Shown: positions 46,656 through 55,417 of the stretch, in pieces
How positions within the stretch are numbered: position 1 is the first letter of the stretch
Layout of the letters: every line of letters starts with the position of its first letter
DNA from: Flavobacterium sp. W4I14
GTDB lineage: Bacteria > Bacteroidota > Bacteroidia > Sphingobacteriales > Sphingobacteriaceae
Assembly: GCA_030817875.1 (NCBI GenBank)
Contig: JAUSZU010000001.1
Location: forward strand, 2,666,001-2,730,000
Length of the DNA stretch: 64,000 nt
Reading direction: 5' to 3'
Made by a program: the position numbers and the translations under genes
The notes under the pieces: generated by a model
Told to the model about the DNA's origin: nothing
Database searches by the model: none
Seen by the model: only the letters and a program-made list of their open reading frames with translations

Positions 46656-47881
46656 CTGAGTATCTTTCTGTTGCCCAAAGCCCCGGTAAATATGGCCGAA
46701 GTGAGGTAAACACGGCTTCTGGCTTTTCTATTAATGGTTACATCTACCAGAAAATTTTCATACAGTGTTGTCGGCGTCTGCATGATAAAACGGTTGCAGG
46801 AAACCTTTCCTTCTACCTTTATTTTTTTTTCGAGTTTGATCAATCCTGTCGCATAGATCTCGCCCTTGACCACTGTCTTTTCACCTAAACCAACCAAGGT
46901 CTGTAAGGCCGATCTTTTGGATTCATAACTGAGTATAATGCCTTCAAAAACAACATTCCTGCCCAAAGAAACCTTCGCCTGATCAACTGTTTTCTCCTTG
47001 CTGACCAGGGCCAGCACTGATGGATAACCGAGCCTGACATCGTTCCCTACGATGATCGAATCACGCGCAAAAAGCTGACAGTTTCCTTTAAAACCATCAG
47101 CAATGACAATGCTTTTTGCATAGATTATGGTATTATCGAGTTTCGCACCTGCAGAAATCCGTACAGTAGTGTCCGAATAGAGCGTGACCTGACCAGATAG
47201 GCTATTGCTTATCTTTGTCAAACGCGACACATCGAATTCTTTTGCAGCAGCAAAAAATGAAACATGCTCATCGCCTGCAGCTAATGCCGAAAGTGCTGAC
47301 GGATCAAAATCCAGTTTCTCTTCTATCTCGGTAATCCATTTCTTTTCCAGACCTCCGAGCGTTCTTTTGCTATCCTGTATCTTTCCATAAACCAATTGAT
47401 CGCCCGAATATGGCCTGCTTTCCACATAAGATTTTCTCATCCCCGCTTTGGGCACTTCTACATCTCCCGTAATCCGCGTATCACCGCTAACCGACAAAGG
47501 CCGGTCTTCATCGCTCAGGTATACCGCTAAAGCATCATTGGTGGTTTCAATTCCCATCATAAAACTGCGCTTAAGCGTATCCGCCAGCACAAAACTTTTT
47601 ACCGTAGCAAGCGTGAAGATCCCCCATTTTTTTTTCGCGATGCGCACACTGTCTGTTTGATCACCGAACAGATCCAGGTCTTCTAAACTGCCGCTTGTAG
47701 TTTCATTTTCAGCAAGCACATAGGCAATGCCCGAGTCCATATTCCTGTTTAGCCTGGCCATCCGCATTTCTTTCAGGTAGCTTCCACGATAATGCGCTGC
47801 CAACATGATCAGCGATGCACAGATCACTGCAATCAGAAAAGCAACAATTATCGAGAAATATAATGCCCCGGCCTTTACCAC
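46643..47881 (-). CDS. GspK-position membrane-anchored protein with polymer-forming-like repeats
   Basis: A 412-residue protein beginning with GTG at 47881 (the GTG overlaps the TAG of the previous gene). An N-terminal helix (YFSIIVAFLIAVICASLIML) resembles a pilin/GspK-type anchor but lacks the prepilin glutamate. The rest shows short regular beta turns (SVSGDTRITGDVEVPKAGMR; SGQVTLYSDTTVRISAGAKL; SIVIADGFKGNCQLFARDSI) like a right-handed beta-helix or bactofilin-like fold. It sits where GspK is expected, upstream of I, J and F. Not a standard GspK; possibly a fibre-scaffold component. Confidence 0.6.
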   Translation of the reverse strand: MVKAGALYFSIIVAFLIAVICASLIMLAAHYRGSYLKEMRMARLNRNMDSGIAYVLAENETTSGSLEDLDLFGDQTDSVRIAKKKWGIFTLATVKSFVLADTLKRSFMMGIETTNDALAVYLSDEDRPLSVSGDTRITGDVEVPKAGMRKSYVESRPYSGDQLVYGKIQDSKRTLGGLEKKWITEIEEKLDFDPSALSALAAGDEHVSFFAAAKEFDVSRLTKISNSLSGQVTLYSDTTVRISAGAKLDNTIIYAKSIVIADGFKGNCQLFARDSIIVGNDVRLGYPSVLALVSKEKTVDQAKVSLGRNVVFEGIILSYESKRSALQTLVGLGEKTVVKGEIYATGLIKLEKKIKVEGKVSCNRFIMQTPTTLYENFLVDVTINRKARSRVYLTSAIFTGALGNRKILRWEN

Positions 47882-48600
47882 TATTTTTTATAAATCTGTT
47901 CCGTTAATGCTTTAATTTCTTTCTGCTGGCTGATCATGTACAGCGTAAGCTCCTCTATCTTTTCAAGCAGTTTTTTATTCATTTTCCCAAGTTCAATACC
48001 ATTCTCTTCGGCTTCTTTTGCTGAAGGAAGACCTGGCAAGTGCTTATTGACCGAAATATATCTTTCAAGTTCATCTGGACTAAGTGGACGGTAATCTCTA
48101 GCGAAAACATAATCGGGCCAGTTGGCGGCTTCTACTTTTATTTCTCTAGCACGGATATTACCATTAACTGAAAGCTTTTCAGATGGAGTGATGGTACCTA
48201 TGCCTAATTGACCATCGGCAGTTAATACCATCTTAACAGTATTCCAATTTGTAGAACCGTTTTTGCTGGTATAAAAATTAATTTCATGGTCTTCGGTCGA
48301 AGTACTTCCTATAGTTCTGAAATGACCAGCATATATATTTAAATCGTTGCCAAACGTTCTTATTTGTGCATCATAATTATTCTCTACCCCCAATTCTAAA
48401 CTCGGATAATCATCTACAGAACCTATTTTCAAACCAACTGTACCATTGGCGGCACCTGCGCCTAATGCAATGCTTAATTTGGCAGACGGGTTCAAAGTGC
48501 CTATGCCTACGTTTCCACTTTCGGGAAATTTATTGGTTGTTTGAGCCAAAACAACAGCATGATTTAGGGTGACGAATAATAAGATTAGGATTTTTTTCAT
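47881..48600 (-). CDS. Tail-fibre-like secreted protein
   Basis: A 239-residue secreted protein: signal peptide (MKKILILLFVTLNHAVVLAQ), GNVGIGTLNPSAKLSIALGA, a variable middle and the family C-terminus (WPDYVFARDYRPLSPDELER, KHLPGLPSAKEAEENGIELG, LEKIEELTLYMISQQKEIKA). The short coiled-coil end suggests trimerisation. Its TAG overlaps the GTG of the next gene, coupling it to the secretion genes. No enzymatic motif is seen. Confidence 0.75.
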   Translation of the reverse strand: MKKILILLFVTLNHAVVLAQTTNKFPESGNVGIGTLNPSAKLSIALGAGAANGTVGLKIGSVDDYPSLELGVENNYDAQIRTFGNDLNIYAGHFRTIGSTSTEDHEINFYTSKNGSTNWNTVKMVLTADGQLGIGTITPSEKLSVNGNIRAREIKVEAANWPDYVFARDYRPLSPDELERYISVNKHLPGLPSAKEAEENGIELGKMNKKLLEKIEELTLYMISQQKEIKALTEQIYKK

Positions 48601-48603
48601 GGT

Positions 48604-49587
48604 TTACTTTTTGTTAGTAGTTGGATTTTGGATATTTGACTGTTCCATTTTTTTTAATCGTTCTTCGAAGGCAGCTAAAAGCTCTGTCTGCGAGTTTAAC
48701 TTTTTTTCTAGTTGCATGGCATTTTTGTCTTTCGCTATTAAATGTAAAGTGAGTTCTTCTACCTTTTGCAATAATTTAATGTTAAGTTCCCCCAGATTTA
48801 TACCATTTTCTACCATCTGCTTGGCAGTTGGAATTTCAGGCAGGTGTTTGTTGGTTTTTACAAATTTTTCGAGTTCTGCTAGCTCTGGGAGTTTATAATC
48901 AGGCTCAAATACAAAATCAGCTCCAGTGGTATTCACCACAATTTCGTTGGCACGGGCCTTTCCGTTTATATCTAGTTTATAGCTGACATTGGATTGAGTG
49001 ATTTTTCCAATCAACAAATTTCCATTTTCCGCAATTCTCATTGCCTCTATCAATGGAGCATCGTTAGTAGGTTTAACTAAAAAATTGATGAGCCCATGGT
49101 AAGTACCTGCCCCACGCAACATTCCAACACGAGCAATTTCACCTCCATTATTTTTTGTACTAATAGCACCAACCTCTACAAAGCCATCGTCATTTCTTGA
49201 TGATTCTAAACTTATCACACCTGGAGCAGAATTAACCGTACCATAAATGCTCAATTTTTCTGTTGGTGTAGTAGTACCAATGCCTACGTTTCCGCTTTGT
49301 AGAAACGACATATAGGTTTCGTTATAATCTTTACCAATCCAGCCATAATTCATGGTCGATACTCCATTATTAATTTCACCAAGTACCCCTAAGCCAAGAA
49401 AATTTATTGTATTATCTTGATTAGCGATGTAATACCCTCTTGCATAAGTAGTTGTTAATCTAGGAAAATTAACCTTAATCCGTACGCCATAGGCCGGCTC
49501 TCCTAACCCCGTCAAAACATTAGTGTCTTGTGCAAAAGCGATAAATACGGCAGAAATAGCAAAAAGGATGAGCGTAAGTTTTTTCAT
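48604..49587 (-). CDS. Tail-fibre-like secreted protein
   Basis: A 327-residue protein with signal peptide (MKKLTLILFAISAVFIAFAQ), fibre-type turn SGNVGIGTTTPTEKLSIYGT and the C-terminal module nearly identical to that of 26093 (GADFVFEPDYKLPELAELEK, HLPEIPTAKQMVENGINLGE). It ends in a coiled coil (KLNSQTELLAAFEERLKKME). It starts in a TAATG overlap with a decayed small gene and is three bases before 48600. First intact gene of the tail-fibre/GspK-I-J-F run. Confidence 0.75.
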   Translation of the reverse strand: MKKLTLILFAISAVFIAFAQDTNVLTGLGEPAYGVRIKVNFPRLTTTYARGYYIANQDNTINFLGLGVLGEINNGVSTMNYGWIGKDYNETYMSFLQSGNVGIGTTTPTEKLSIYGTVNSAPGVISLESSRNDDGFVEVGAISTKNNGGEIARVGMLRGAGTYHGLINFLVKPTNDAPLIEAMRIAENGNLLIGKITQSNVSYKLDINGKARANEIVVNTTGADFVFEPDYKLPELAELEKFVKTNKHLPEIPTAKQMVENGINLGELNIKLLQKVEELTLHLIAKDKNAMQLEKKLNSQTELLAAFEERLKKMEQSNIQNPTTNKK

Positions 49588-49819
49588 TATTTTTTATTTA
49601 AGAGCTTTTCAAGTTTTTCTAATTCCTTTCGTTGATTATGCTGATTACGTTCATAGTCTGCTAAAATCGCCAATGGAAAAACCCACAGGAAAAGTTACAT
49701 TGGTTTCATAACCATCAACTATCAAACTGGAAACTGAATATTTATTTGTTTTTTCGATAGCCTGGACACTACTGAAAAAAAACACAATGAGGATTAAGAT
49801 TAAGCGATAATTTTTCATT
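49587..49819 (-). pseudogene. Decayed small secreted gene
   Basis: From the ATG at 49819 one frame reads MKNYRLILILIVFFFSSVQA (signal peptide), VSSLIVDGYETNVTFPVGFS and stops after GDFSRL. The other frame continues DYERNQHNQRKELEKLEKLL to NKK, overlapping the next start (TAATG). A single indel near 49660 joins them. Confidence 0.5.
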
Positions 49820-49850
49820 TTCTTTTAGATTGATTTTTAGACTATGCTGG

Positions 49851-50165
49851 TTAATCAATTTTCTCCAGTGCTTTAATTTTGTTTTGCTGTGCAATTAAAT
49901 GAAGCGTAAGTTCTTACTTGTTTTAAGGATTTTTTCACTAAATCGTCCATTCTACCCATTGCTTTCCACCACTTTTGCGCTTGGCATTTCAGGAAAGACG
50001 TTTGGTGGTTTTAATTACCGCCCCCAAGAACAATCTTCCCCAGGCACCCCTGGGAGGGAAAACAAGATTAAGATCTGCCGCACCCATTAAAAATAAAATA
50101 AGGTGTTTAGCATAATACAACAGTACATTTAAAACCAGTAAAATCGAGGGTATATATTTTTTCAC
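49851..50165 (-). pseudogene. Decayed tail-fibre-like gene
   Basis: Begins at a GTG (50165) with signal-like VKKYIPSILLVLNVLLYYAK. Pieces of the family C-terminal module then appear in changing frames (a PEMPSAK-like stretch, ELTLHLIAQQNKIKALEKID at the end). Several stops and shifts make it clearly dead. It sits directly behind the 50238 control site. Confidence 0.5.
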
Positions 50166-50237
50166 ATTGTCATTGTATCTTAAAACTTAGAACCTTCATC
50201 CAAACTATATAAAAGAGCTAACCCTGCCTTATTTTTT

Positions 50238-50287
50238 TGACAAACGATCAAAATGAAGTGACAAACATTGATTTTTACGTGATAATC
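50238..50287 (-). promoter_or_regulatory. 21-bp-phased direct repeats (LytTR-type site), unit 4
   Basis: TGACAAACGATC (50238), TGACAAACATTG (50259) and TGATAATC (50280), exactly 21 bases apart, as in unit 1. TATATAGTTTGGA on the minus strand near 50195 may be the -7 element. The 50166-50473 stretch holds no gene; its 50190-50410 part duplicates 28603-28815. Confidence 0.65.
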
Positions 50288-50473
50288 TAAAAACCGATTT
50301 TACCACTTTGATCATACTATCGAAATCTAGTAAAAAAATGATAGCAGTATAGCGCTGGGCGAAAAACAGATATTAGATCATTTTTCGCTATTGAACCAAA
50401 CATTCAAGATTTGACACGAGAACAGCTTTGAGGCTTTATCTCATTCTGCTTTTGACCATGTCTAAGTTCTTAC

Positions 50474-51082
50474 TTATTTTAAATTTCTGTTTTTGACTTT
50501 TTTAGCGAAAAATGCCTTAACCCACCGAGCGATTTTTCCCGGCTTATCGGCCACAATCTTTCCATACCTGTATCTAACCACCTGCGGCCCATCTGTTCCG
50601 GAATATTTTTTAAGTTTCCCGTTCAATAAGCCATTTACATATCTTCCCTCTTCAGAAAGCACTCCGGCTTTATCATATTTTTGAAACGGGCCATTAAGCA
50701 TTCCTTCACGGTAACGCAAGCTGCTGATCAGGATACCATCTTCCTGCCATGCCCTCCACAAACCAATTTTTAGTCCGCGATCAAATTCCCCCAGTTCTTT
50801 GAGATTTCTGCTGGTGTAATGATCAGTATAAGTACCATGTAGCAGTTTCCCGGCAAAACCTCCCTGGGTTATATTGATCTGGTTTCCACTATACCAGCTA
50901 TATTTTTTGTCTGCATCAAAACCGGACATCGATCTCTCCGAAATCAGTACATGGAAAGAGACTTTGTGATCCGGAAAATTAATGGTATGGCTATATTCGT
51001 CCAGGTTATAATATTGATGCTGTGCAGAGCAAAGGGTGCCAGTAAGCAAAAACAGAATGGCAAAAACGGATAAAAATTTCAT
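50474..51082 (-). CDS. Secreted MORN-repeat protein
   Basis: A 202-residue protein. I chose MKFLSVFAILFLLTGTLCSA at 51082 as start because it gives a clean signal peptide; the frame to 51211 would overlap the GspC-like gene. MORN/YwqK-type repeats are visible (GLKIGLWRAWQEDGILISSL; GMLNGPFQKYDKAGVLSEEG; GLLNGKLKKYSGTDG). Such repeats bind surfaces or partners; function here unknown. Last of the regulator-lipoprotein-GspC-MORN run, one base after 51084. Confidence 0.7.
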   Translation of the reverse strand: MKFLSVFAILFLLTGTLCSAQHQYYNLDEYSHTINFPDHKVSFHVLISERSMSGFDADKKYSWYSGNQINITQGGFAGKLLHGTYTDHYTSRNLKELGEFDRGLKIGLWRAWQEDGILISSLRYREGMLNGPFQKYDKAGVLSEEGRYVNGLLNGKLKKYSGTDGPQVVRYRYGKIVADKPGKIARWVKAFFAKKVKNRNLK

Positions 51083-51083
51083 A

Positions 51084-51578
51084 TTACTTAAAGGATAAAT
51101 ACCTGATGGTGTGCTGATATTCGATTTTAACGGAATCTCCTGTACGTTTAATAAACCTGACCCCATTTGCGCTTCCCCCTTCTTCAAGCATGGCTTCATT
51201 TCCATTGACACTGATAATCGCCACGTTTTTTCTTGTTTTCGGATTAAAAGCCAGTCCCTTATAGCTGACTACAGACCAGTTCACCTGAGGTTTAGCTAAC
51301 GGCTGTATTATAGGTGATATTACCGAGTTGCCCGTCACTGGCACTTTCGGTTCGTTTTCAGGGGTAAAAACACCCGAAAAGGGGTCATCATAGTCCAGGT
51401 CGATAACTACCGGGTCATGCTGGTGGTCGATCATATTGAAATAAGCTGCCTTGAAACGGTGATTTACAGGTAAAACCTGATCTTCGTCTTCCGTTCCGAT
51501 AAAAATCCTATAAAAAATAATTCCCCATACGGCTACTGCACAACACACTAACAGATATGTCAATTTCTTGTTCTTCAT
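51084..51578 (-). CDS. GspC/PilP-like inner-membrane connector
   Basis: A 164-residue protein with one N-terminal membrane helix (LTYLLVCCAVAVWGIIFYRI), a Pro/Asp-rich linker and a compact C-terminal beta domain (VNWSVVSYKGLAFNPKTRKN, VAIISVNGNEAMLEEGGSAN, VRFIKRTGDSVKIEYQHTIR). This is the architecture and repeat pattern of the GspC/PilP homology domain that contacts the secretin N-domains. It supplies the missing connector of the T2SS-like machine. In a tight run with 51584 and 50474. Confidence 0.65.
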   Translation of the reverse strand: MKNKKLTYLLVCCAVAVWGIIFYRIFIGTEDEDQVLPVNHRFKAAYFNMIDHQHDPVVIDLDYDDPFSGVFTPENEPKVPVTGNSVISPIIQPLAKPQVNWSVVSYKGLAFNPKTRKNVAIISVNGNEAMLEEGGSANGVRFIKRTGDSVKIEYQHTIRYLSFK

Positions 51579-51583
51579 CGGCT

Positions 51584-52528
51584 TTACCGCATAGTAAATG
51601 AATAGTAAGCACTATATCCGCCAAAATTACCAGCCTTATCAACCGCCCTCACCCGCCAGACCAGTGATTCACCGCTCTCGCCCGCATTAAAGTTGAGCTC
51701 TGTGGCTGTAAGAAGCTGTGGATAAGCAGTATTATAAATCGTTAACGAATCACTTTTATACACATAGACCTGGTAACGGTCTGCATCTGCCTGCCCATTC
51801 CAGACCAGTTTGACCGGTCTGGAAACAACCTGCTTATTGACCGGAGCACTCAGCGTTACTTTTTCGGGGCCAATAATATCGTAAGTAAAATTCCGTACCG
51901 GACTCCATTTTGAGTTCTGGGTTGCGTTTTCAGCCCTGATGCGGTATTGGAATGCACCTTCAGTCATCAGTGACTGAAGAAAACTAAGGTTGTCTGTGGT
52001 TACATTCAGCAAAAGTTTGGTCTCGTCCAGGAAATTATTTTTGTCCACCTGAAGCCGGTACTGCGTTGCACCAAAAAGCCTAAGCCATTCATACTGCACT
52101 TCGGGATGGTTAGCATATAATCCATTGGTTGGCTTGCTGACCTGCAAAATCTGGTCAGTAAGACTTGACGGATATATTGTAAATGCCCTGGTAGTAAAGG
52201 CACTTGCACTACTCCCGTTCTCGGCCCTTACCCGCCACTCGTATCTACCCGGATCAAGGGTATACACAAATTTGTTCCCGGTGATTAAGGTATCAAGTAC
52301 CAATTTCGATATGCTGTCAAACTTCGGGGTCACCACCTCCAAACGATAGAAAATAGCATCAGGCATGCCCTCCCACCAAAAAGTCTGCTGATAACTGCTG
52401 GTTTCCAGCCCTTGCGAAGGTGCAAGGAGATCCAATTTACGTTCGGCAAGTGACGGTTCGATGAATTCGTTACAGCCATATAAAAACAGTGCTAAAAAAA
52501 CAAAAAATAATTTTATTGATTTCATCAC
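51584..52528 (-). CDS. Lipoprotein with three fibronectin-III-like repeats
   Basis: A 314-residue lipoprotein: signal MKSIKLFFVFLALFLYGCNE (lipobox LYGC). Three beta-sandwich repeats have a recurrent Y-W-R-(V/I)-RAEN pattern (YEWRVRAENGSSASAFTTRA; FQYRIRAENATQNSKWSPVR; LVWRVRAVDKAGNFGGYSAY). Surface or periplasmic binding role; may assist secretin or fibre assembly. It starts nine bases after the LytTR regulator and five before the GspC-like gene, so it is part of that operon. Confidence 0.75.
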   Translation of the reverse strand: MMKSIKLFFVFLALFLYGCNEFIEPSLAERKLDLLAPSQGLETSSYQQTFWWEGMPDAIFYRLEVVTPKFDSISKLVLDTLITGNKFVYTLDPGRYEWRVRAENGSSASAFTTRAFTIYPSSLTDQILQVSKPTNGLYANHPEVQYEWLRLFGATQYRLQVDKNNFLDETKLLLNVTTDNLSFLQSLMTEGAFQYRIRAENATQNSKWSPVRNFTYDIIGPEKVTLSAPVNKQVVSRPVKLVWNGQADADRYQVYVYKSDSLTIYNTAYPQLLTATELNFNAGESGESLVWRVRAVDKAGNFGGYSAYYSFTMR

Positions 52529-52537
52529 AGATTGAGC

Positions 52538-53386
52538 TTATAAGAAAATATTGGAGATCGCTTGAAGCCCCTCTATGGACGCTTCAATCCTTAATGAAAG
52601 GTAAAACACCAAGGATCCCAATAAAGAATAGGCAGGCAGTTGCGGCAGCTGTTTCTGCTTTCTGATCATTTTTTGATTCTTTTTTTCGAAGAATGCTTTA
52701 CGGTACGTGTTTCCTATCAGTAGTTTATGGCTGTCTGAGTGATTAAGCGTTACCATGTTGCCCTCAATCGAGGTAATTTTGGTATCGTTGATAATAAATG
52801 ATTTATGGATTCTGCTGAAACTGGAACCAGAAAGACTGTCCTCCATTTCTTTCATCGAGTTATGACATGCAAAACGCTTGTCATTTTCCATATGTAATAC
52901 AACATAGTTCTGCAGTGCCTGTATGTAAATCAGTTGGTCACACCTGATCAGCACCTCTTTGAAACCCTTCGAATCAGTCTTGATATAAAAAGAATCAAGC
53001 ACATGCTGTTTTTTTGGAGCATGGATAGAATAGGCCAGCTGCGTAAGGTGATCGAATTTATTTATACTCTTTACAAACCGATTAAAGGATACCGGGGTGA
53101 TCAGGTAATCAAAAGCAAGATGCTCAAATGCTTCGAACGCCTGAAGCGTATCGCCAGAGACCAGAATGACCGAAGAAAACTGCTTTGCCCTATCCATCAG
53201 TTTCCATGCAGCTGTAATCATCGAAGCATCAATGAATATAATGTCCGGACTGATCGGATAGGTAAAATCAAAGTTCTCAGGTATCTGCAGGGAATACCCT
53301 GTAAGTTCAGTCAGCGGGTGACTACCAATATGGGCACAAAGCGACTCAACAGTAGCCAGTTCACCTATTATGTAACAGTTGATCAT
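52538..53386 (-). CDS. LytTR DNA-binding regulator with degenerate receiver
   Basis: A 282-residue regulator. The N-terminal receiver-like domain keeps an aspartate in PDIIFIDASM but lacks the acidic pair (MINCYIIGELATVES instead of a DD motif), so normal phosphorylation is doubtful. The LytTR domain (about residues 140-240) shows DQLIYIQALQNYVVLHMEND, FSRIHKSFIINDTKITSIEG and LLIGNTYRKAFFEK. A hydrophobic C-terminal stretch (YSLLGSLVFYLSLRI) is unusual. It heads the operon with the lipoprotein, GspC-like and MORN genes, and is divergent from the second LytTR gene. Confidence 0.85.
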   Translation of the reverse strand: MINCYIIGELATVESLCAHIGSHPLTELTGYSLQIPENFDFTYPISPDIIFIDASMITAAWKLMDRAKQFSSVILVSGDTLQAFEAFEHLAFDYLITPVSFNRFVKSINKFDHLTQLAYSIHAPKKQHVLDSFYIKTDSKGFKEVLIRCDQLIYIQALQNYVVLHMENDKRFACHNSMKEMEDSLSGSSFSRIHKSFIINDTKITSIEGNMVTLNHSDSHKLLIGNTYRKAFFEKKNQKMIRKQKQLPQLPAYSLLGSLVFYLSLRIEASIEGLQAISNIFL

Positions 53387-53584
53387 AATTGATTAGTTGA
53401 AAGAAAGATATTAAGACGGCTAAAAAGAAAAAAGGGACATATCTTTTTTCATATACCCAAAAAGACATTGGTGGCGGTTGCTTGTTTTTAACATGAGAGC
53501 GTAAATAAGTAGTTATAAAATGTTTGGTTTATCCCCTATCTGTAGGCAAAACAAAGATTAAAAATTCTAAAACGATATTTTTGA

Positions 53585-53618
53585 TTTTTATACGAACCTA
53601 CCTAATTTTTATGCGAAT
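53585..53618. promoter_or_regulatory. 21-bp-spaced direct repeat between divergent LytTR genes
   Basis: TTTTTATACGAACC (53585) and TTTTTATGCGAATG (53606) are exactly 21 bases apart and share the TTTTT..nCGAA core with TTTTTGACGAACGAT of the other units. Further left, TTTTTAACATGAGAGCG near 53486 resembles part of units 3 and 5. Probably an autoregulatory LytTR site; the 53387-53720 spacer holds no gene. Confidence 0.6.
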
Positions 53619-53720
53619 GGCCAAACACTTCAAATTATCACAGATCGGAATCACTATCTTTGGTTAGATATAATTCCTGTTTTTTTTAACCCATCCCCCT
53701 AATAACCACCATTTTGATAT

Positions 53721-54443
53721 TTGAAAGTCTTTTCCTGCATAATAATTGATGATGACCCCCAAGCGGTAGAGCTTCTTGTAGAATGCATCCAATTATCCCC
53801 TCATTTAACCCTGATCAAGTTCTATACAGACCCCATTATTGCTCAGCGTGAGATCGCACAGTTTGAAAAACCCATTGATATTCTTTTCACCGATGTAGAA
53901 ATGCCAGGCCTTTCAGGCCTTGAACTTGCAGAAACAATCAATCAGAAAGTAAATTGCCTGGTTCTGGTCAGCAGCCACCTTCAATATGCGCTGGAAGGCT
54001 ACAATGTCAATGCCCAACAGTTTCTAAGTAAGCCTTTTGACTACAAAAAATTCGAAAAAATCATGGGCAACCTGATGAACAGACTCAAGGTCGAAGATGA
54101 TTTTATCATGATCAGATTAGGAGGAAAGAACAACGCGCTGAAGCTTTATCTCAAAGAAATCATTGCCATAGAGAGTGCTTCCAATTACCTCAAGGTGCAC
54201 ACCCTGGAAAAAACATATATTCCCTATGGAACTTTGAATGCGATGGAAGAGGAGCTGAAATTCTTTGCAGATTTCAAACGCATAAGCAGATCCTTTATGA
54301 TCAACACCAGATTTATCAAGAATATAAACCGCTATAAAATCCTGATGGAAAAAGACCTATATGCTACGGTCGGCAACTCCTATCAAAAAGGATTTGATGC
54401 CTATTTCGACGAACTAACGAAAAAGAAAAAAAACAACAGCTGA
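53721..54443 (+). CDS. LytTR-type response regulator
   Basis: A 240-residue response regulator with a normal receiver (acidic triad DDD in SCIIIDDDPQAVELL, phospho-Asp in DILFTDVEMPGLSGLEL, conserved SKPFDYKKF Lys) and a LytTR output domain (LKEIIAIESASNYLKVHTLE; FKRISRSFMINTRFIKNINR). The start is TTG at 53721: an in-frame TGA lies just upstream and no ATG precedes the receiver. Divergent from 53386, and likely to activate the secretion/fibre/Rhs units through the 21-bp repeats. The histidine kinase is not in the window. Confidence 0.93.
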   Translation: MKVFSCIIIDDDPQAVELLVECIQLSPHLTLIKFYTDPIIAQREIAQFEKPIDILFTDVEMPGLSGLELAETINQKVNCLVLVSSHLQYALEGYNVNAQQFLSKPFDYKKFEKIMGNLMNRLKVEDDFIMIRLGGKNNALKLYLKEIIAIESASNYLKVHTLEKTYIPYGTLNAMEEELKFFADFKRISRSFMINTRFIKNINRYKILMEKDLYATVGNSYQKGFDAYFDELTKKKKNNS

Positions 54444-54488
54444 AAGAAATCTGATTCTAACCTGTTATAATGTTTTTTGGGTTAGACG

Positions 54489-55417
54489 CTAATTGTTTAT
54501 CTTCTTCGCAAGTTTGTCAATCTGTTGTTGTAAAGATTGGTTTACTTTTTTCTGTTCCATCAATTGACTATCTTTTTCTATTAAATACAAAGGCAGTTCC
54601 TCAACTTTCTTTAATAGCTTAATATTCAAATCACCGAGGTTAAGTCCTTCTTTTTCCATCTGCACCGCAGACGGAATTTCTGGCAGGTGGCGGTTTTTAG
54701 TGATATAATCTTTAACTTCTGCTAAGGTAATCAACATATAATCGTCATTGAACACATAATCAGGCCAGGCACTTGTAAATCTACCTTCACTTCTTGGGTA
54801 TGGATCAAGCCCTTCACGGTTAATTTAGCATCAGGATGACTTGTGCCAATACCAACATTACCGCTAGTTACCGCAAATGTAGCCCCCTGGGTGGAATTGA
54901 ACCCATGGCTTAGGGTTAGAACATTTACATCTGTTGAACCAGCCTCAGCATTTATTGCTGGACTTGCAACAAAATTTGGCATATTCATTCCCTGTCCAGA
55001 TATATATATCGGGTTAGGCACGGTCGCTGAATTAACATGAATATCAAGGTACGAGTTTGCAAGGCCGTCGCTACTGATTCTTACCTGATCAACACTTCCA
55101 GTGTTATAGCTGGAATATCGTGTTTGCTGTATTGAACCACCAACACTGAATCCTCCTATATTATATTGAAATTCTACATCAGTAACCCTATTATCATAAT
55201 TAGACATGATCTGTATTGTTCCAACTTGTAGGCCACCATACGCGGTTATCCTGTACCAACCTATGCCTGTTGGTGTAAAGTTCACTGATACATCAGCGAA
55301 TCTATTATAAGTTTTTGTTTTTAGACCGGTTGCATAAGAATAGCAGCTCAATAATGTAATCAGTAATGTAAATAGTGTTTTTTTCATAATGGAAATTATA
55401 TGTAAGATAAAACTCAA
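54489..55417 (-). pseudogene. Tail-fibre-like secreted gene, frameshifted
   Basis: The N-terminal frame (54731-55417; signal MKKTLFTLLITLLSCYSYAT, SGNVGIGTSHPDAKLTVKGL) ends out of frame at VDLQVPG. The family C-terminus continues in another frame (WPDYVFNDDYMLITLAEVKD, NRHLPEIPSAVQMEKEGLNL, to ADKLAKKINN-like end at 54489). One missing A near 54775 explains the break. With repair it is about 305 residues, the normal family length. Preceded by the unit-5 repeats. Confidence 0.7.
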
